A DNA stretch of 64,000 bases. It comes from Saccopteryx bilineata. Taxonomy: Eukaryota > Chordata > Mammalia > Chiroptera > Emballonuridae. The stretch is from contig NC_089491.1 in the NCBI RefSeq assembly GCF_036850765.1, forward strand, positions 129,696,266-129,760,265, in the 5' to 3' direction. Every line of letters starts with the position of its first letter. The first letter of the stretch is position 1. This document shows, in pieces, positions 45,866 to 58,669 of the stretch. The notes under the pieces were generated by a model. The model made no database searches, was not told the origin of the DNA, and worked only from the letters and a program-made list of their open reading frames with translations. The position numbers and the translations under genes are program-made.

Positions 45866-45984
45866 AGAAATAGCAACACTAAAAGAATCCAACTCTTAGG
45901 TTATACTGCCTTTAGGTAATAAAAGCATGCTCTTAATATTATTAACAATTATTATAATCAATATTTCAGCAAATATTTTTGAGT
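45866..45984. other. MIR end and short unique spacer
   Basis: Contains the resumed end of the MIR (about 45892-45915), then AT-rich sequence. Confidence 0.5.
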
Positions 45985-47600
45985 GGTTACCTTATATCAG
46001 GCCCTGATCTAGGTGCTTGAGATGAATTTAGGATCAAAACATACCAAAGCCCCTGCCCTCAGGGAGGTTGTATTCTAGCATGGAAGTCGGGAAACAGGCA
46101 TAATAACAAGTAAAATCTTCATCATGTCAGTAAGTGGAATAAGGAAGTCTAGGTGTAGAGGGGGTAAATATTTGCTATTTTAAATCTCTTTTCTGTAGAG
46201 ATGGCATTAAAAGAGAAAGCTGAAGGAGGTGTGTGAAACATATAGATACCTAGGGGAAGAGCATTCTGTAAAGGAAACTGTAAGTGCAGAGAACACTTCC
46301 CTCTATGAGTTACATCAAAAAGACCATGTGGTAGGAGCAGTATGAATAAACCAATAGACAAAAAAAGTAAAGTCAGGTGACCTACTTTTACAGTCTTGGA
46401 AAAACTTTGGCTTTTACCTTGAGAGTAATAAGATTCCATTGTTGGATTTTGAGCTGAAAGGTGTTTTGGTCTAGAATGGATTGAGCAAAATAGGAGAGAC
46501 TATTAGAAGATTATTGTGCAAATACAAAGGAGATGATACTAGCTTGAACTCAGGTAGTTGTGGTAGAGACAGAGAGATGTATCAAATTCTATGTAGCTAT
46601 ATTTTGAAGGCAGAGCAAATAGAATATCCTCAGGAAAAGAAAACAGGGAGTAAACAAAAAAGAGAAAGAGAAGTTAAACTTGACTCCAATGTTTTTGGCC
46701 CAGACAAATGACAAGATAAAATTGCCATATCTTGAGAGGAAGAAGACACTGATTGAGAATTTACCAGCATTTCATTTGGAGGCATGTTAAGTCCAATGGT
46801 AGCTATAAGGCAACTAGGAATAGATGTCAATTAAAGCCATTGAATGCAAGAATCCAGAATTTGGGGAAGAGAACCATGTGCATCATCATATTGATGAAAT
46901 TTACATTTCTAAGAGTGGAAGAAATCACCTACAGAGAGAAATCCAGAGAGTAAGATTTTGAGAACTAAGAAGTTGAGAGAACTCAAACTTTAGGACTTTA
47001 AATAGATAAAGAAAACAACAGAAGAGACTGAGAAAGAGCAGACAGAAGGTAAAAGGGCAACCAGATGACCTGTACAACAAATGTTTCAAGCAAAATGGAA
47101 CAATCAGTTGTGCCAAACGTTGTTGATAAACATGACTGTTGTCAGAATCAATGACATCACCTTAGTTTTATCAACTAGAGGTCACTGGTGACCTTGAAAA
47201 AAGATGTCTCTGAAATTGGAGGTTGAAAACCTGAGAGTGGTAGGTTCAAGCAAGACTGATAGGACAGAGAACATAAAAAAGAAATATAGAACACTTTTTG
47301 GAGAAATTTTACTGTAAAAGAGAGCAGAAAAATAAGGTGGTAAGAGGAAAACTCTATGTTTCTATGCTGATGAGAATTATTACAGGGGTAAAAGAGACAG
47401 CAATGATACCTGAGAGAGGAGATAGAATTGCTGGAGAGGTGTTATTGAGAAGATGAGATGGTTGGGTTTACCGAGCAAGAAGAGAGATTATTATTCAATA
47501 GAAAAGAGATTGTTCGTTCATAGAAACTGGAGAGCAAGCAAAGGATGAGGACATGGGTGCAGATGTAGATAAGTAGGTACAAACATATATAGGCTTCTTT
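45985..47600 (+). repeat. Old, kilobase-long mammalian dispersed repeat
   Basis: A long ordered series of phrases known from a very common ancient mammalian repeat: CCCCTGCCCTCAGGGAGGTT, GGGGAAGAGCATTCTGTAAA, AACTTTGGCTTTTACCTTGA, ATATTTTGAAGGCAGAGC, GACTCCAATGTTTTTGGCCC, GAGGTCACTGGTGACCTTGA, GGGTGCAGATGTAGATAAGT. Family name uncertain. Frames inside it are chance. Confidence 0.65.
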
Positions 47601-47639
47601 CAGATTAGTACTATTTTTTAATGAAATATGATGTGAAAA

Positions 47640-47785
47640 CACCATCACTACCACTAACTTTGAGTATCAACTATGTAGCAGGCACAGGGAATTAGGTCTA
47701 TTAAGTCATTTAATACCTCTTATAATTTAGGTACTATTCTTGCATTACTATGGGGAAACCTGAAAGAAACAAAATAACTTGTATT
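47640..47785 (+). mobile_element. MIR SINE, sense
   Basis: ACTATGTAGCAGGCACAGGG, TTAAGTCATTTAATACCTC and TTAGGTACTATTCTTGC match MIR in order. Confidence 0.75.
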
Positions 47786-48874
47786 TCATTTCAAAAATAC
47801 ATTTTTAATTCAACTCATGTTAAGGAAAGCTAATATTAATCAAGCATCTATAAGTACTAATAAATAATAGTTTTTAGATCAAATCTATTTTCCATAAGCA
47901 AATTTAAAGTTAATTCTTGTTTATATATGAAGATAAACCAAAAATAATATAACATGGGGGGTATGAATGGGTTTGAAAAAGGGGACAATTACTCATTATA
48001 AAGTGTTTTTATTATGAAGTTTATTATAAAATCAAATACATATAGAAGCAAAATAATATTTTCAACATTCTATGTATGATCTGCAATATTTAGTCTATTT
48101 TAGTACTTTGTCAGAAAAAAAATATTTCTTTAAAACTAATCTTCAATCAATGACATGGCCCGTCAATCTTCTCAAATCTTTGCTAGATTTATGGTTCCAA
48201 CTAAAGAACAGAAGGAAAGCATGAAATGTATCCATTTATTTGAATGTGTTCTTGCACATACCTTCCCCATGACACAGCTATAATTTTTAAGTTTAAAAAG
48301 CAGTAAAAGGGATGTGATGATGGCAACCATAAAGAAAGTGAATTTTAGAGCAAGCTGCAAATGTGAGAGCAGAGAAAAATAAGGCCTAAGTCATCGATTT
48401 TTTTACCTTTCCTAAAATATTCAGAAAAAGCGGCATGAGAATCACTTTTACCTGATGCATATTAAAGCATAGAGCTGTCTAAACACTCTTATTTTCTGAA
48501 AGTAGCAAACAGAAATCTGTATATAAATCCGATTTGCTTTTAACTTCTGTATTCACATTACAAAAGATTTTTTTCAAAAAATAAAACATAGAAGAGAAAG
48601 AAAACAATTGCAGACTAGAAAATAAAGTCAATGGAACCGTCCTTAAGCCTGTGACCTCTGGGAGCCGACACATTACTTTAATCGATAGCAAGAAAGAAAA
48701 TTTGCTGAACAAATCAATGAATAAATACCAAGTAAATATTTAGTACAATTTTAGAGTTTTCCACCTACCTCTTCATGAAATGACCTCTCAGAAGCTAATG
48801 AATACACCCCCCCAAAAAAAATTAATTAACAGCTTATATTTTGACTCCGAATGATTAGTGTTTTAAAAAATAGA
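47786..48874. other. 1.1 kb, nothing recognised
   Basis: AT-rich; no recognised gene or repeat. Confidence 0.5.
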
Positions 48875-49030
48875 TATGCTAGACTAATGTGATCTTGAGC
48901 AAGCTATACTTAACCTCTCTGATCTTTAGTTTCCACATCTACCAAATAGAAAAAAAAATAATGAGTTATTATTATAGGATGACCAGATAATACAATTAAA
49001 GCATCTAGAAAGGTGTCTGAAACAACCCAA
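48875..49030 (-). mobile_element. MIR SINE, reverse
   Basis: GTGATCTTGAGCAAGCTATA, CTTAACCTCTCTGATCTTTA and GTTTCCACATCTACCAAATA match reversed MIR. Confidence 0.8.
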
Positions 49031-49884
49031 AATGAGTTATCTGCTGTCATAGTTATGCCTTTACCTGGTATAGATTTCCTAACCTCCTGCTTCATAATTT
49101 TTAACAGGTTTGGAAATATCCATGACTGTTCTTAAGCCATTTCACCTCCCCAACTACTTACTTCCATATATTAGCTTAGGGCAATGAGGTTGAGAGCAAA
49201 TTTTATTAAATTTAATTAGAGGAGGAAAGACTGGAATGGCTAAAATTTGGTTGCACTTAGAGCTATACAAAATAATCATGTACATTTTCCATGCTTATTG
49301 AACTGCAGAGTGTTTAGGAGCAGGAGAAGAAAACCCGGCCCTCTTCCTGCTTTTAATTCTCCACACTCTCTAGAACACTTTCTATGATATTATTGTTTAA
49401 CCACTTCAGACATAATTGTTTTAAAAATAAGTTCAGAATTGGGACTACCATTTACCACAACTAAGCCTATGAAGGGCCGTATCCATTCGAAACCAACTGC
49501 TCAATTTCATAAACCCAGCAATTATACCTTGCCCACCAAAGCCCTCAGAGCTTCTTGTAAATGGGTTTTTTGCTTAAATCTACTTTAAACCACATAGAAA
49601 ATGATATTTTCATGAATCCAATGTGCTAGTTTCAAGGCTGAGAGAGTTTTGTTGGGCATGGGTACTTAAGATTTTTTTCTAAGGAGTTCAGCTGAAATTC
49701 AAATTATCAGATATAGCCATTTAAAGTGTACAGTCACTATCATCCAAAAGTAATATTTTTAATAATATGCTAGAAGGAAAAGAGGAAATATTATGGCAAC
49801 ATTAACAATTTTTAAGCAATCAGGTTCAGGCTAACTTGGAACACAAGACATTTACCTACAGGAAGGAGGACAAGTTTAGAGTCC
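49031..49884. other. Stretch without recognised features
   Basis: Nothing recognised. Confidence 0.5.
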
Positions 49885-50485
49885 AGACAAATCTTAGCCA
49901 CTTACCAATGCAACTGTGATCAGGTTATTTATTTATCTAAGCCTCGATTTCCTCCATTAAAATGAAGCAATTATTATATCAATATATCTAAGGAAGCTGA
50001 TGTAATGATTTAAAAGTATATTCTGACCCTGGCCGGTTGGCTCAGTGGTAGAGCGTCGGCCCGGAGTGCAGAAGTCCCGGATTCGATTCCCCGCCAGGGC
50101 ACACAGGAGAAGAGCCCGTCTGCTTCTCCACCCCTCCCCCTCTCCTTCCTCTCTGTCTCTCTCTTCCCCTCCCGCAGCCAAGGCTCCATTGGAGCAAAGA
50201 TGGCCTGGGCGCTGGGGATGGCTCCTTGGCCTCTGCCCCAGGCACTAGAGTGGCTCTGGTTGCAAGAGAGCGACGCCCTGGAGGGGCAAAGCATCGCCCC
50301 CTGGTGGGCAGAGAGTAGCCCCTGGTGGGCATGCCAGGTGGATCCCGGTCGTTCGCATGCGGGAGTCTGTCTGACTGTCTCTCCCCGTTTCCAGCTTCAG
50401 AAAAATACAAAAAAAAAAAAAAAAAAAAAGTATATTCTGCTTGATACACAGTAAACTCCATATATGTATTAACTTTGGTGTATAA
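49885..50485 (-). mobile_element. MIR SINE, reverse, split by SINE A
   Basis: Left part 49885-50013 (AACTGTGATCAGGTTATTTA, CTAAGCCTCGATTTCCTCC) and right part 50440-50485 (TGATACACAGTAAACTCC) are the two halves of one reversed MIR around the SINE A at 50026-50427. Confidence 0.75.
50026..50427 (+). mobile_element. SINE family A, young full-length copy
   Basis: Intact head and A/B boxes, doubled CCCCTGGTGGGC module (about 50297-50335), CAGCTTCAGAAAAATAC and a pure A tail. Perfect 12-bp TSD AAGTATATTCTG at 50014-50025 and 50428-50439. Confidence 0.96.
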
Positions 50486-51189
50486 CTGAACAGTCGTATA
50501 GAAAGACCTGGTAGATTCTAAAAAGACCTCATCCCCTGAACATTAATGTTTCCACCATATTCCTTCATAGTCCAAGATAGTAGTCACTGATGAAAAACTG
50601 TCTACTTTCCTCTGTGTCTTGAGGGAGTCCAGGAACCAGTGGGTGATTATTTGGACCTTTGTGCACCCAGAGATAACTTCATCATTGAAGATCTGAGAGG
50701 TATTTTAGAGAGGTCATGCTTATGTGGGGCCTCATAGCCTATAGGGGAGCCACAGTTGGGTCCACATTGCTAACAGTCTTTGAAGTTAATACTCCAGCAG
50801 CTCTGGAAGCTTACAAGAAGCAAATTTATGTTGCTTCATCAGATTTTAAGTCCCTTGTCTATTCACCGCAGGTTCAAAAGAACAAAAAGCTATTGGGCTT
50901 ATATCCTTCCTTTTTGGCCAGTACTTACAGGTCTCTAATAACCTGACCTAATGGCTACCAATGAGCAGTGGAACCCAGATACCTGCAGCAACACTTTCAA
51001 GCAGAAGATCCCAGAATGAAGTCTTTTATTTTAAACAGTTTACTAACTAACAAGAGTCTGATGATAACTTGAAAGTAATAAAAAGCAGTAAGACCATAAG
51101 TATATCCTTTAGGTTTTGAAAAATAATCCAGAATTTTTAAACCAGTAAAGAAAATGAAAGAGATGGTGACAATATTTAAGACTTGGAAA
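50486..51189. other. Stretch without recognised features
   Basis: Slightly richer in GC than the surroundings. A 76-codon frame (50716-50946) is unrecognised and probably chance. Confidence 0.45.
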
Positions 51190-51612
51190 AGATCACAATA
51201 GCATTGCAGGACCTAGAGGATACTATGTTAAGTGCAATAAATCAGTCAGAGAAAGACAAATACCATATGATTTCACTTATATGTGGAATCTAAAGAACAA
51301 AATAAACTGACAAAAGTGAAACAGACTCATAGACACAGAGAACAGACTGATGGTTGCCAGAGGGGAGCCAGGTTGAGGGTGAAGGGATTAAGAAGAACAG
51401 ATTCATGGTTACAAAATAAATAGTCACAGGGTCATAATGTATCTACAACATAGGGAATATAGTCAATGATACTGTAATAACCATGTATGGGGCCAAGTGG
51501 GTACTGAAAATATACTTTCTAAAGTATATGATTGCCTAACTTCTATGTTATACACCTAACACTAATACAAAATAATATTGAATGTAAACTTTAATTAAAA
51601 AAAAAGAATTGG
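51190..51612 (+). mobile_element. Old L1 3' end (L1MA-type)
   Basis: TGTTAAGTGCAATAAATCAG, ACCATATGATTTCACTTATA, TGTGGAATCTAAAGAACAAA, TGGTTGCCAGAGGGGAGCC and a TTAATTAAAAAAAAAG end are the ORF2 end and 3' UTR of a mid-age mammalian L1. Confidence 0.88.
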
Positions 51613-52419
51613 CAAAGATCAATAAACAAGAATACATCAAAACAGAGAAAAAGTAAAAGGATATAAAAAAAAGTGGGAGAAAATGTAAGAGTACTAAGGA
51701 AAAATAAGGAGATCATATGCAAATAATAAGATTTTCTGATGAAAGCAAAGAAACAAGTGGAGGAGAGCGAATCATCAATCTAACAATAGGCAAAACATTT
51801 TCTGAACTGAGGAAACATTTGAGTTGCAGAATGAAAAGATTCACTACATCCCAAATTTGACTAGTGAAAAAACCACACCTTATTTTTACATGTACTACAG
51901 TAAATTATTTTGAATTCCTAAAATGGAATAAACTCTTGTTCCATACAAAGTAAGTAACTTTCACAATAAAAAGATTTAGACCAGCATTCAAACTTACCTG
52001 AAATCCCAAAAGACTGAAAGAACTAATATTCACAGATCATGAGAGAAAAAGACTGGAGTCAAAAATCCATATCCGGATGAGACAGCTGTCACATAGGAAA
52101 ATGAAAAGTATACCTCTGGATATGCACAGATTCTAACATGTCACCATCACATTCCAATGAGAAAAATGTCAGAAAGTACCAAACATCAACTGAGCAACAC
52201 CAGAAACCTTGGGACTGGAAAAGGTGAAGAGAAGAAATGGTGGGTGAGGCAAGAGCCTTGTAAAGCACAGAGATAAATCCATATGAATTTACTCCATGGA
52301 AAGGTTGTCAATTGATAGGCTATGCTATAAATGTACATTTTTCTAAAAATCTCTTTAATGCAATATTTTACTTGTAAAATATATTACATATATAAAAATT
52401 GTAAGGCACAATAATAAAG
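51613..52419. other. Stretch without recognised features
   Basis: A-rich; nothing recognised. Confidence 0.5.
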
Positions 52420-52860
52420 TGAATTTCCATTAACCAACCACCTGACTGCCCCAGAACCTTGACTCTAGGCTACACTACCTCTGCTTCACTGTACCGCTGT
52501 TTCCATGCTTTTTCTGAACCTGTTCTTTTTTAAAACACATATGTACATCTTTATATGATATATTCTTTGCTTTTCTTGTTTTTAAGGTTTATAGAAACTT
52601 GTATTACACTGTATGCAACTTTTTGGAACTTAGTTTTTATGCAATAATATGTCCCTTAAATTCATACTTTTTTTTTTTCAGGTAATTTACTTTCACGGCA
52701 GAACCATAATCCCCTGCATGCACCTATTGCACAGTGTCCATTTTTCTGCTGGAGAACCCTCAGGTTAGCAGTTATGAACAGTATTGCAGTGAACAATTTT
52801 ATTCATACTTCCCTGTGCAATAATTTCTCTAGAGAATATATAAAGTAAAATATCAATTAT
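52420..52860 (-). mobile_element. Possible old L1/HAL1 fragment, reverse
   Basis: CATTAACCAACCACCTGACT, TTCTGAACCTGTTC, CAGTTATGAACAGTATTGCA and ATTTCTCTAGAGAATATATA loosely follow a reversed old L1 (GCTGCTATGAACATT, TTTCTCTAGGGTATATACCT). Confidence 0.45.
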
Positions 52861-54095
52861 TGTATAATAATAAATATCCATTCTTTGAGATAACACTAAT
52901 TTTTATTCTACTAGAAGTATATGAGTAATTGAAAATTATCAAAATTTGGCATTGACACTAAGTAGGTTTTAGAATCTAAAATGATATATTAAAAGGTAAA
53001 GTTCAATTATTGAATAGTTTGGAATTCAAAATACTAAGCAATCTCCTCAAATTCTAGAGCCTGGAAATGAGTTAGGGAAAGGTGAGAAATATACGCATTC
53101 TAAAAAGTTACCTTTCTTTGTGAACCAGGGGACATTGTACTTGTTTCCATTTTTAAAATAATAATCACATGCTATAAACTTGAAAATTAACAATGTGATT
53201 AGGAAGGTAAGCAGCATAATGGAAAGATGAACTAAAAGCTTAATACGAGGAAAAAAATAAGAATGAAAATAAATAAATCCAGAAAGCAGAAATAAAAATT
53301 ATGTAATAAAGCTATTATTATTTCATTAGTTAAACTAAATATGACTGACTTGGCTGACTTTTTCTATTATAGAAGAGAGATCACTGAAAACAGAACTCTG
53401 GTTCATTTTTTTCCTTTTCTTAAATAGTCCACATAAAACAGAAAAGTTAGAATTAAAATAATTTTCACTTACTGGATGAATGCAAACAAAACAAAGCAAA
53501 TGTGGCAATACCAGTAGAAAAAAAATTAAAGTCAAAGCCTTCAATAGGACAAGAGGCATACAATGTAATCATAAAAAACAATTTACAAAGATATATAAAG
53601 TTTCCAGTTAAATATAAATACTCAAACTTACTAAAAATACAAAGTGACTTAGATAAACATACTGTTTTAAAATGAGATACTAATTTACATCTTTCTGAAT
53701 AAAACAGAATACAGAGCAAAATCATTTTTTTAAGAAATGAGGGGTCTGAAAAAGACAATTAAAAATCTCAGTTATGTCATCTATATTTTCCATCGACCTC
53801 TGTATCTTTGTAATTAGGTTTTATACTACAAGTACTGCATTTCCATTTGTAACATGACTAAGAAATATTTATAAAAATGCATCATGTGGTTAGCAATAAC
53901 AACATTCAATACTTTGAAAAATAAGAAATTTTATAGGTGATTAACCAGTAAACTTAGAAGTGATAAAATGACAGGTGAAAAGCTAACTACAATAGCATTT
54001 TCTGTTTTTTTAACCCCTAAGTCAAAGAAGTAATCAAAAGTAAATTTACAAAATGTATTTTAAAAATAAAAATATTTCTTTTAGAAGTAGCTAAA
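52861..54095. other. 1.2 kb, nothing recognised
   Basis: AT-rich; no recognised features. Confidence 0.5.
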
Positions 54096-54420
54096 GCCTG
54101 ACCAGGTGGTGGTGCAGTAGACAGAGCATCGGACTGGGATGCGGAGGACCCAGGTACGAGACCCCGAGGTCGCCAGCTTGAGCATGGGCTCATCTGGTTT
54201 GGGCAAGGCTCACCAGCTTGGATCCAACGTCGCTGGCTCGAGCAAGGGGTTACTCAGTCTGCTGAAGGTCCATATGAGAAAGCATTCAATGAACAACTAA
54301 GGTGTCGCAATGAAAAACTAATGATTGATGCTTCTTATATTTCTCCATTCCTGTCTGTCTGTTCCTATCTATCCCTCTCTCTGACTCTCTCTGTCTCTGT
54401 AAAAATAAATAAATAAATAA
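54096..54420 (+). mobile_element. SINE family B, full length
   Basis: GCCTGACCAGGTGGTGGTGC head, GACCCCGAGGTCGCCAGCTT, CTAATGATTGATGCTTCTTA and an (AAAT)n tail. TSD AGCTAAA at 54089-54095 and 54421-54427. Confidence 0.95.
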
Positions 54421-54427
54421 AGCTAAA

Positions 54428-54779
54428 TATCTACTCATGAGTAGCATTATTATTAATAAAGACTTACTATTAATAAAAAAGTAACATACTCATTTTAAGA
54501 AACTGAAAAATTATAAAAATGAATGAATAAACTAGGAAAGTAAGATGTAATTAATACAAAAATACTAAAAGAAAAGAAAAAGGAACTTTACAAAATATCT
54601 TTTAATATTTCATTCTAGCTGCCTTCATCGTCAAAGTGTGCATTAATTAAATTTTATAACTACCATTACACATTAATAATAATAAAGTGTTGGCAGTTTT
54701 TAGAAGGATGGTCTTAATTAATTCATCATTGTTAACTTGAGTTCACTAAAATCTGTCACAAACTCAAATCCCTAAAGAG
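54428..54779. other. AT-rich stretch, nothing recognised
   Basis: Nothing recognised. Confidence 0.5.
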
Positions 54780-54945
54780 ATCAGGTAAGCGACATAAGTG
54801 CTGGAAAACGAGTGAGGGTCCAGTGGGGAGGGCGTGCGCGCTGCTGGGAAACCGGAACACAGACGCTGCCTGACCCGGCTTTCCTTCAGGCGGACCTGCC
54901 CCCTGCACTGGCCCTGTGTCGCTGGTCTTCCCACGTTTCCAAAGA
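54780..54945. other. CpG-rich patch of unknown origin
   Basis: About 165 bases with many CpG sites (GGGCGTGCGCGCTGC, ACCGGAACACAGACGC, ACCCGGC, GGCGG) in otherwise AT-rich DNA. A donor-like CAG/GTAAGC lies at about 54782-54790. None of the recognised SINE families matches. It could be a promoter or exon remnant, or an unrecognised repeat. Confidence 0.5.
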
Positions 54946-55459
54946 GCCTATTCATTCAGCTTTGTTTTGTGTTGTTTTGCTTTTATGTAAAATTACTTGG
55001 AAACTAACTAAACATTTTCGAAATACAGTGAGGATTGTATATGAATTAGATGATCTAAAAGTAGTGGGCCAGATCTACAACAGCTTGGTGCGCGCACCAC
55101 TTGTCTTCACCCTCTTCTGTAACCCCAAATTCAAATGCTCTAACAAGTATCACAGCAAGCATTTAAGCAGAAATTTTTAAAGTTCCTTCAGCAAGCTATT
55201 CCATCATTGTTGTGTGGAAATTTAGACAATTCATAAGTAGTCTTGTTTAAAAAATAGACAGTCTATAGACAACATAAGAAAATTATGAAAATTTTGAATA
55301 TTCAAATTTACACTAGATTATCTTCAAATAATTTTTAGAAACCTTTGCTTTTAATAAATAAAATGTCGGTTATAATTTCTTTTTCGTTAAATTTAATTGA
55401 TTTGTCACTTTATGTAATGTGAAGAAAAATAAAGCTAGCAAAAGATTACTAATATATAA
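54946..55459. other. Stretch without recognised features
   Basis: Includes a second short CpG cluster at 55090-55097 (GCGCGCAC). No gene recognised. Confidence 0.5.
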
Positions 55460-55467
55460 AAAAAGAG

Positions 55468-56107
55468 CAGTGGTAGGATTCAGCCGGTTCGCACGGGTTC
55501 GGCAGAACCGATAACTAATATTCTGTTGAGTTCGGTGAACTGGTTGTTAAAATGCCACCTGTAATCAGGGTTCTCTCTAAGGTGGGCGCCAGGCAGCCGC
55601 CCAATGTAAAAATCACAAATTTACATTCTTTACTCTTTTTTAACTTTCATCTGTACAACAGTGTATTCTAAGCACTTATAGTAATGTTCATTCCATCCAC
55701 AGGTGAAATAAATTTGAGAAAACTATGCTTGTAATTATTTATTCATTTCATAAAACAATTATACCTTCAATGAAATACATTTTAATTCCCTTGCATTTGT
55801 CACTTCAGTAAACAAACATATAACGTAAAGAGAAAAAGTACCAAACAACCAGGGGTTGACAAGCTGTCACTGGAAATATCTTAAATAACAGCTTTATTGT
55901 TTTTTGTCAGATATTAGTTAATATTTTTTCATTAGTATTTTAAAACTCTTTCTTATAACATAATCTAGTTTTGTGTACCTCTTTTATTGTTCTTATTTAA
56001 GTATTAAATGCATGAAATAATAAACTACCTTTTGGTATATCTTTTTTATACTTAGAACAGTCACTAGGGCAGAGAACTGGTTGTTAAATATTTGAATTCC
56101 ACCACTG
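55468..56107. mobile_element. hAT non-autonomous element, 640 bp
   Basis: Ends CAGTGGTAGGATTCAGCC and GAATTCCACCACTG are inverted repeats. The TSD AAAAAGAG/AAAAAAAG (7 of 8) lies at 55460-55467 and 56108-56115. AACTGGTTGTTAAA occurs near both ends (55539 and 56075) in direct orientation. The interior (55566-56060) is AT-rich and non-coding; CAGGGTTCTCTCTAAGG at 55567 may begin another, nested element. Confidence 0.9.
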
Positions 56108-56115
56108 AAAAAAAG

Positions 56116-58207
56116 ATTATCCAATTCTAATTGATGTTTAAAAAACATTATTCATAATTCACAAATATGTCTCCAACTATCAAATATTAAGAAAAAAACT
56201 CAATTGAAGTTCTCTGAATTAATGAAAGATTATTTTTTCTTGATAGCAATGATTACAGAAGATTACATTTAGTCTAATAAGATTTCTAAGAACCAGAAGT
56301 TTTAAAAATATAAAAAAAAACCTTTTGTGTGTGATTCATTTGTTAACCTTTCCTGCAACTGCCCTGTCCCTGTGCTCTATTCCTGTCAAGTTCGGCATTT
56401 CCATGTTAATTCTATCGCATCTAAAAATTATACTATGTTCTACTTCTTTCCCCATTTTCTCCTTACATTTATTTAACTTGGATCCAGGATTCCCTTTCTT
56501 TATTCCTCAGCTGCAAGTTCCTACCTATTTCTCCATTTTATTTTATGATTGGAATGTACCTGAATTGATAGATGAAAGCTTGAACTTTATTAATAAGCAA
56601 TATTGCCCGGAAGTAGGCATACCACAAGTATCACAAAACACAAGCCATCAAAATATATATCACTCATATAACTGAATATAAACAGACCAAGAATCTAATA
56701 GAAATCTTAAGAATATTACTTTTAAGTTTACTGTAACCATACAAAGATTAAATACAAATAAAAATTCACCATGGTAAAACTAAAAATTTGAAAATGTGGG
56801 AGATGTTGCTAACAAATACCTAGAGTATAGAAATATTCAGTCTTTGCTTGACAATCAGCCTTGCCTTGATATTCAAGGGATAAGAAATTGAAACTCTATA
56901 AAAAAATTTTAAATCTACACCAAGTAGAATCAATGTAGTTGAATTAGGAAACCTGAATTCAATTTATTATTTATCTTAAAATATAAGCAATAAATAACCA
57001 AGTGTAATTCTCAAGACACCAAGTGTAAGAAGCACATTATATGACAAAAAAATGATGCTTATAATTATATATCTAACAACATTTGAATATCTGATGTGTT
57101 CAAAGTAAATATATACACATGAGGGTACCTATCATTTGACAAATTTAAATGTTTAAAATGAATGTACTGATATTAATCACAAATTTCATAGCAAGGGATT
57201 TGGACCAGCAAGGTGAATATACTTAATTTTCATAAGTTCTCAGCATTATATCTTGAACACTGAATTCCCAACCTTAATTCAAATACATTAATCATTTAGA
57301 TATGCAGCCTCTGATCAACTGAACATTAAAACCACTATTTCACTTGTAAGTTTCCAAAGGGAAAAAGAATTTAGTGCAGTATATTCTTCCAGCTATTCTT
57401 GCAATTAAGGTTTACATTTATTAAGGAATTCCACCATCCTATGCCAGAAATCCTGGCCAAATAACTTTCCCAGACCAGAACTCAACTTCCACACCTCCAG
57501 CTCCAAATGGTAATCCCACCCTCTTCAAGTGGAGTTTTGAGTGTCTAAGAATACATGGACTGTCCACCATTTATGAAAAATTGTCAGCTAAATTCAGAAA
57601 CCGATTTTTGTAATTCAAATATAATAGAGAGATAAGAAAAAAAAACACCTCTGATCCACTTGTATTTTGGTTCTTAAGTTTAGTCTTATCCATGCCCAAC
57701 ACGGGACATTCGTCCACTCTCCTGCCCTGTATCATAAGAGTACTGTGTTTTAATCTCTTCTAGAAAAAGATTTTTTAATCAACTAATTATGACTTATTTA
57801 TTTATAACTATTTTTCCTTTACCAGAGTAAGTCCCCAACATACACACATATTGTTTATGAAAGTATAATTCCACAGGCCATGGCTTGTCATTAATATAAT
57901 TTACATTGGAACTTTATTCAACTAAGTTTTTAATTTGAAGCAAAATGAAAGACTTTCAAAATCTGATGGGATAATGTATAAAAAAATTCAACCAAAATGA
58001 AAGTTCTTTTGACATTTTGGCTTAAAGACTCAAAACTAAATATGGATAAATAGATTTTAATTAAAAAATTACTAAGCGAACAAAAAAATCAAATATTAAA
58101 ACATAAAATTGTGGATGATTGCCATCTTTGACCTTTGCCTCTTTTTGTATTCTATAGCCAATCTATTAGTAAATACGGTAGGTTCTTGCTCCTAAATATT
58201 GTGGAGG

Positions 58208-58208
<1 letters not shown>
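56116..58208. other. 2.1 kb, nothing recognised
   Basis: AT-rich, with no recognised genes or repeats. The 116-codon frame at 56325-56675 shows no known domain. Confidence 0.5.

Positions 58209-58247
<39 letters not shown>
58209..58247. repeat. ATT microsatellite
   Basis: Pure (ATT)n, about 13 units, followed by (TG)n. Confidence 0.97.
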
Positions 58248-58333
58248 TGTGTGTGTGTGAGAGAGAGAGACAGAGAATGAGACAGGGAGAGAGACAAGCA
58301 TCAACTCGTAGTTGTGGCACTTCAGTTGTTTTT
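58248..58333 (-). mobile_element. SINE family B, 3' fragment
   Basis: GAGAGAGAGACAGAGAATGA, GACAAGCATCAACTCG, AGTTGTGGCACTTCAGTTG is the tail end of a reversed family B copy, cut off where a second copy begins. Confidence 0.75.
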
Positions 58334-58339
58334 TATTGT

Positions 58340-58669
58340 TTGTTTTTTTATAGAGACAGAGAGAGAGTCAGAGAAAGGGATAGACAGGGACAGACAGGAA
58401 TGGAGAGAGATGAGAAGCATCAATCATTAGTTTTTCGTTGCACATTGTGACACCTTAATTGTTCATTGATTGCTTTCTCATATGTGCCTTGACTGCGGGC
58501 CTTCAGCAAGTAACCCCTTGCTTGAGCCAGCGACCTTGGGTCCAAGCTGGTGAGCTTTTGCTCAAACCAGATGAGCCCGCTCTCAAGTTGGTGACCTTGG
58601 AGTCTCGAACCTGGGTCCTCAGCATCCTAGCCCGACGCTCTATCCACTGCGCCACCGCCTGTTCAGGCA
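58340..58669 (-). mobile_element. SINE family B, full length
   Basis: Reverse copy from TTTTTTTATAGAGACAGAG to the head complement CCACCGCCTGTTCAGGC, directly beside or inserted into the older family B fragment. Confidence 0.93.
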
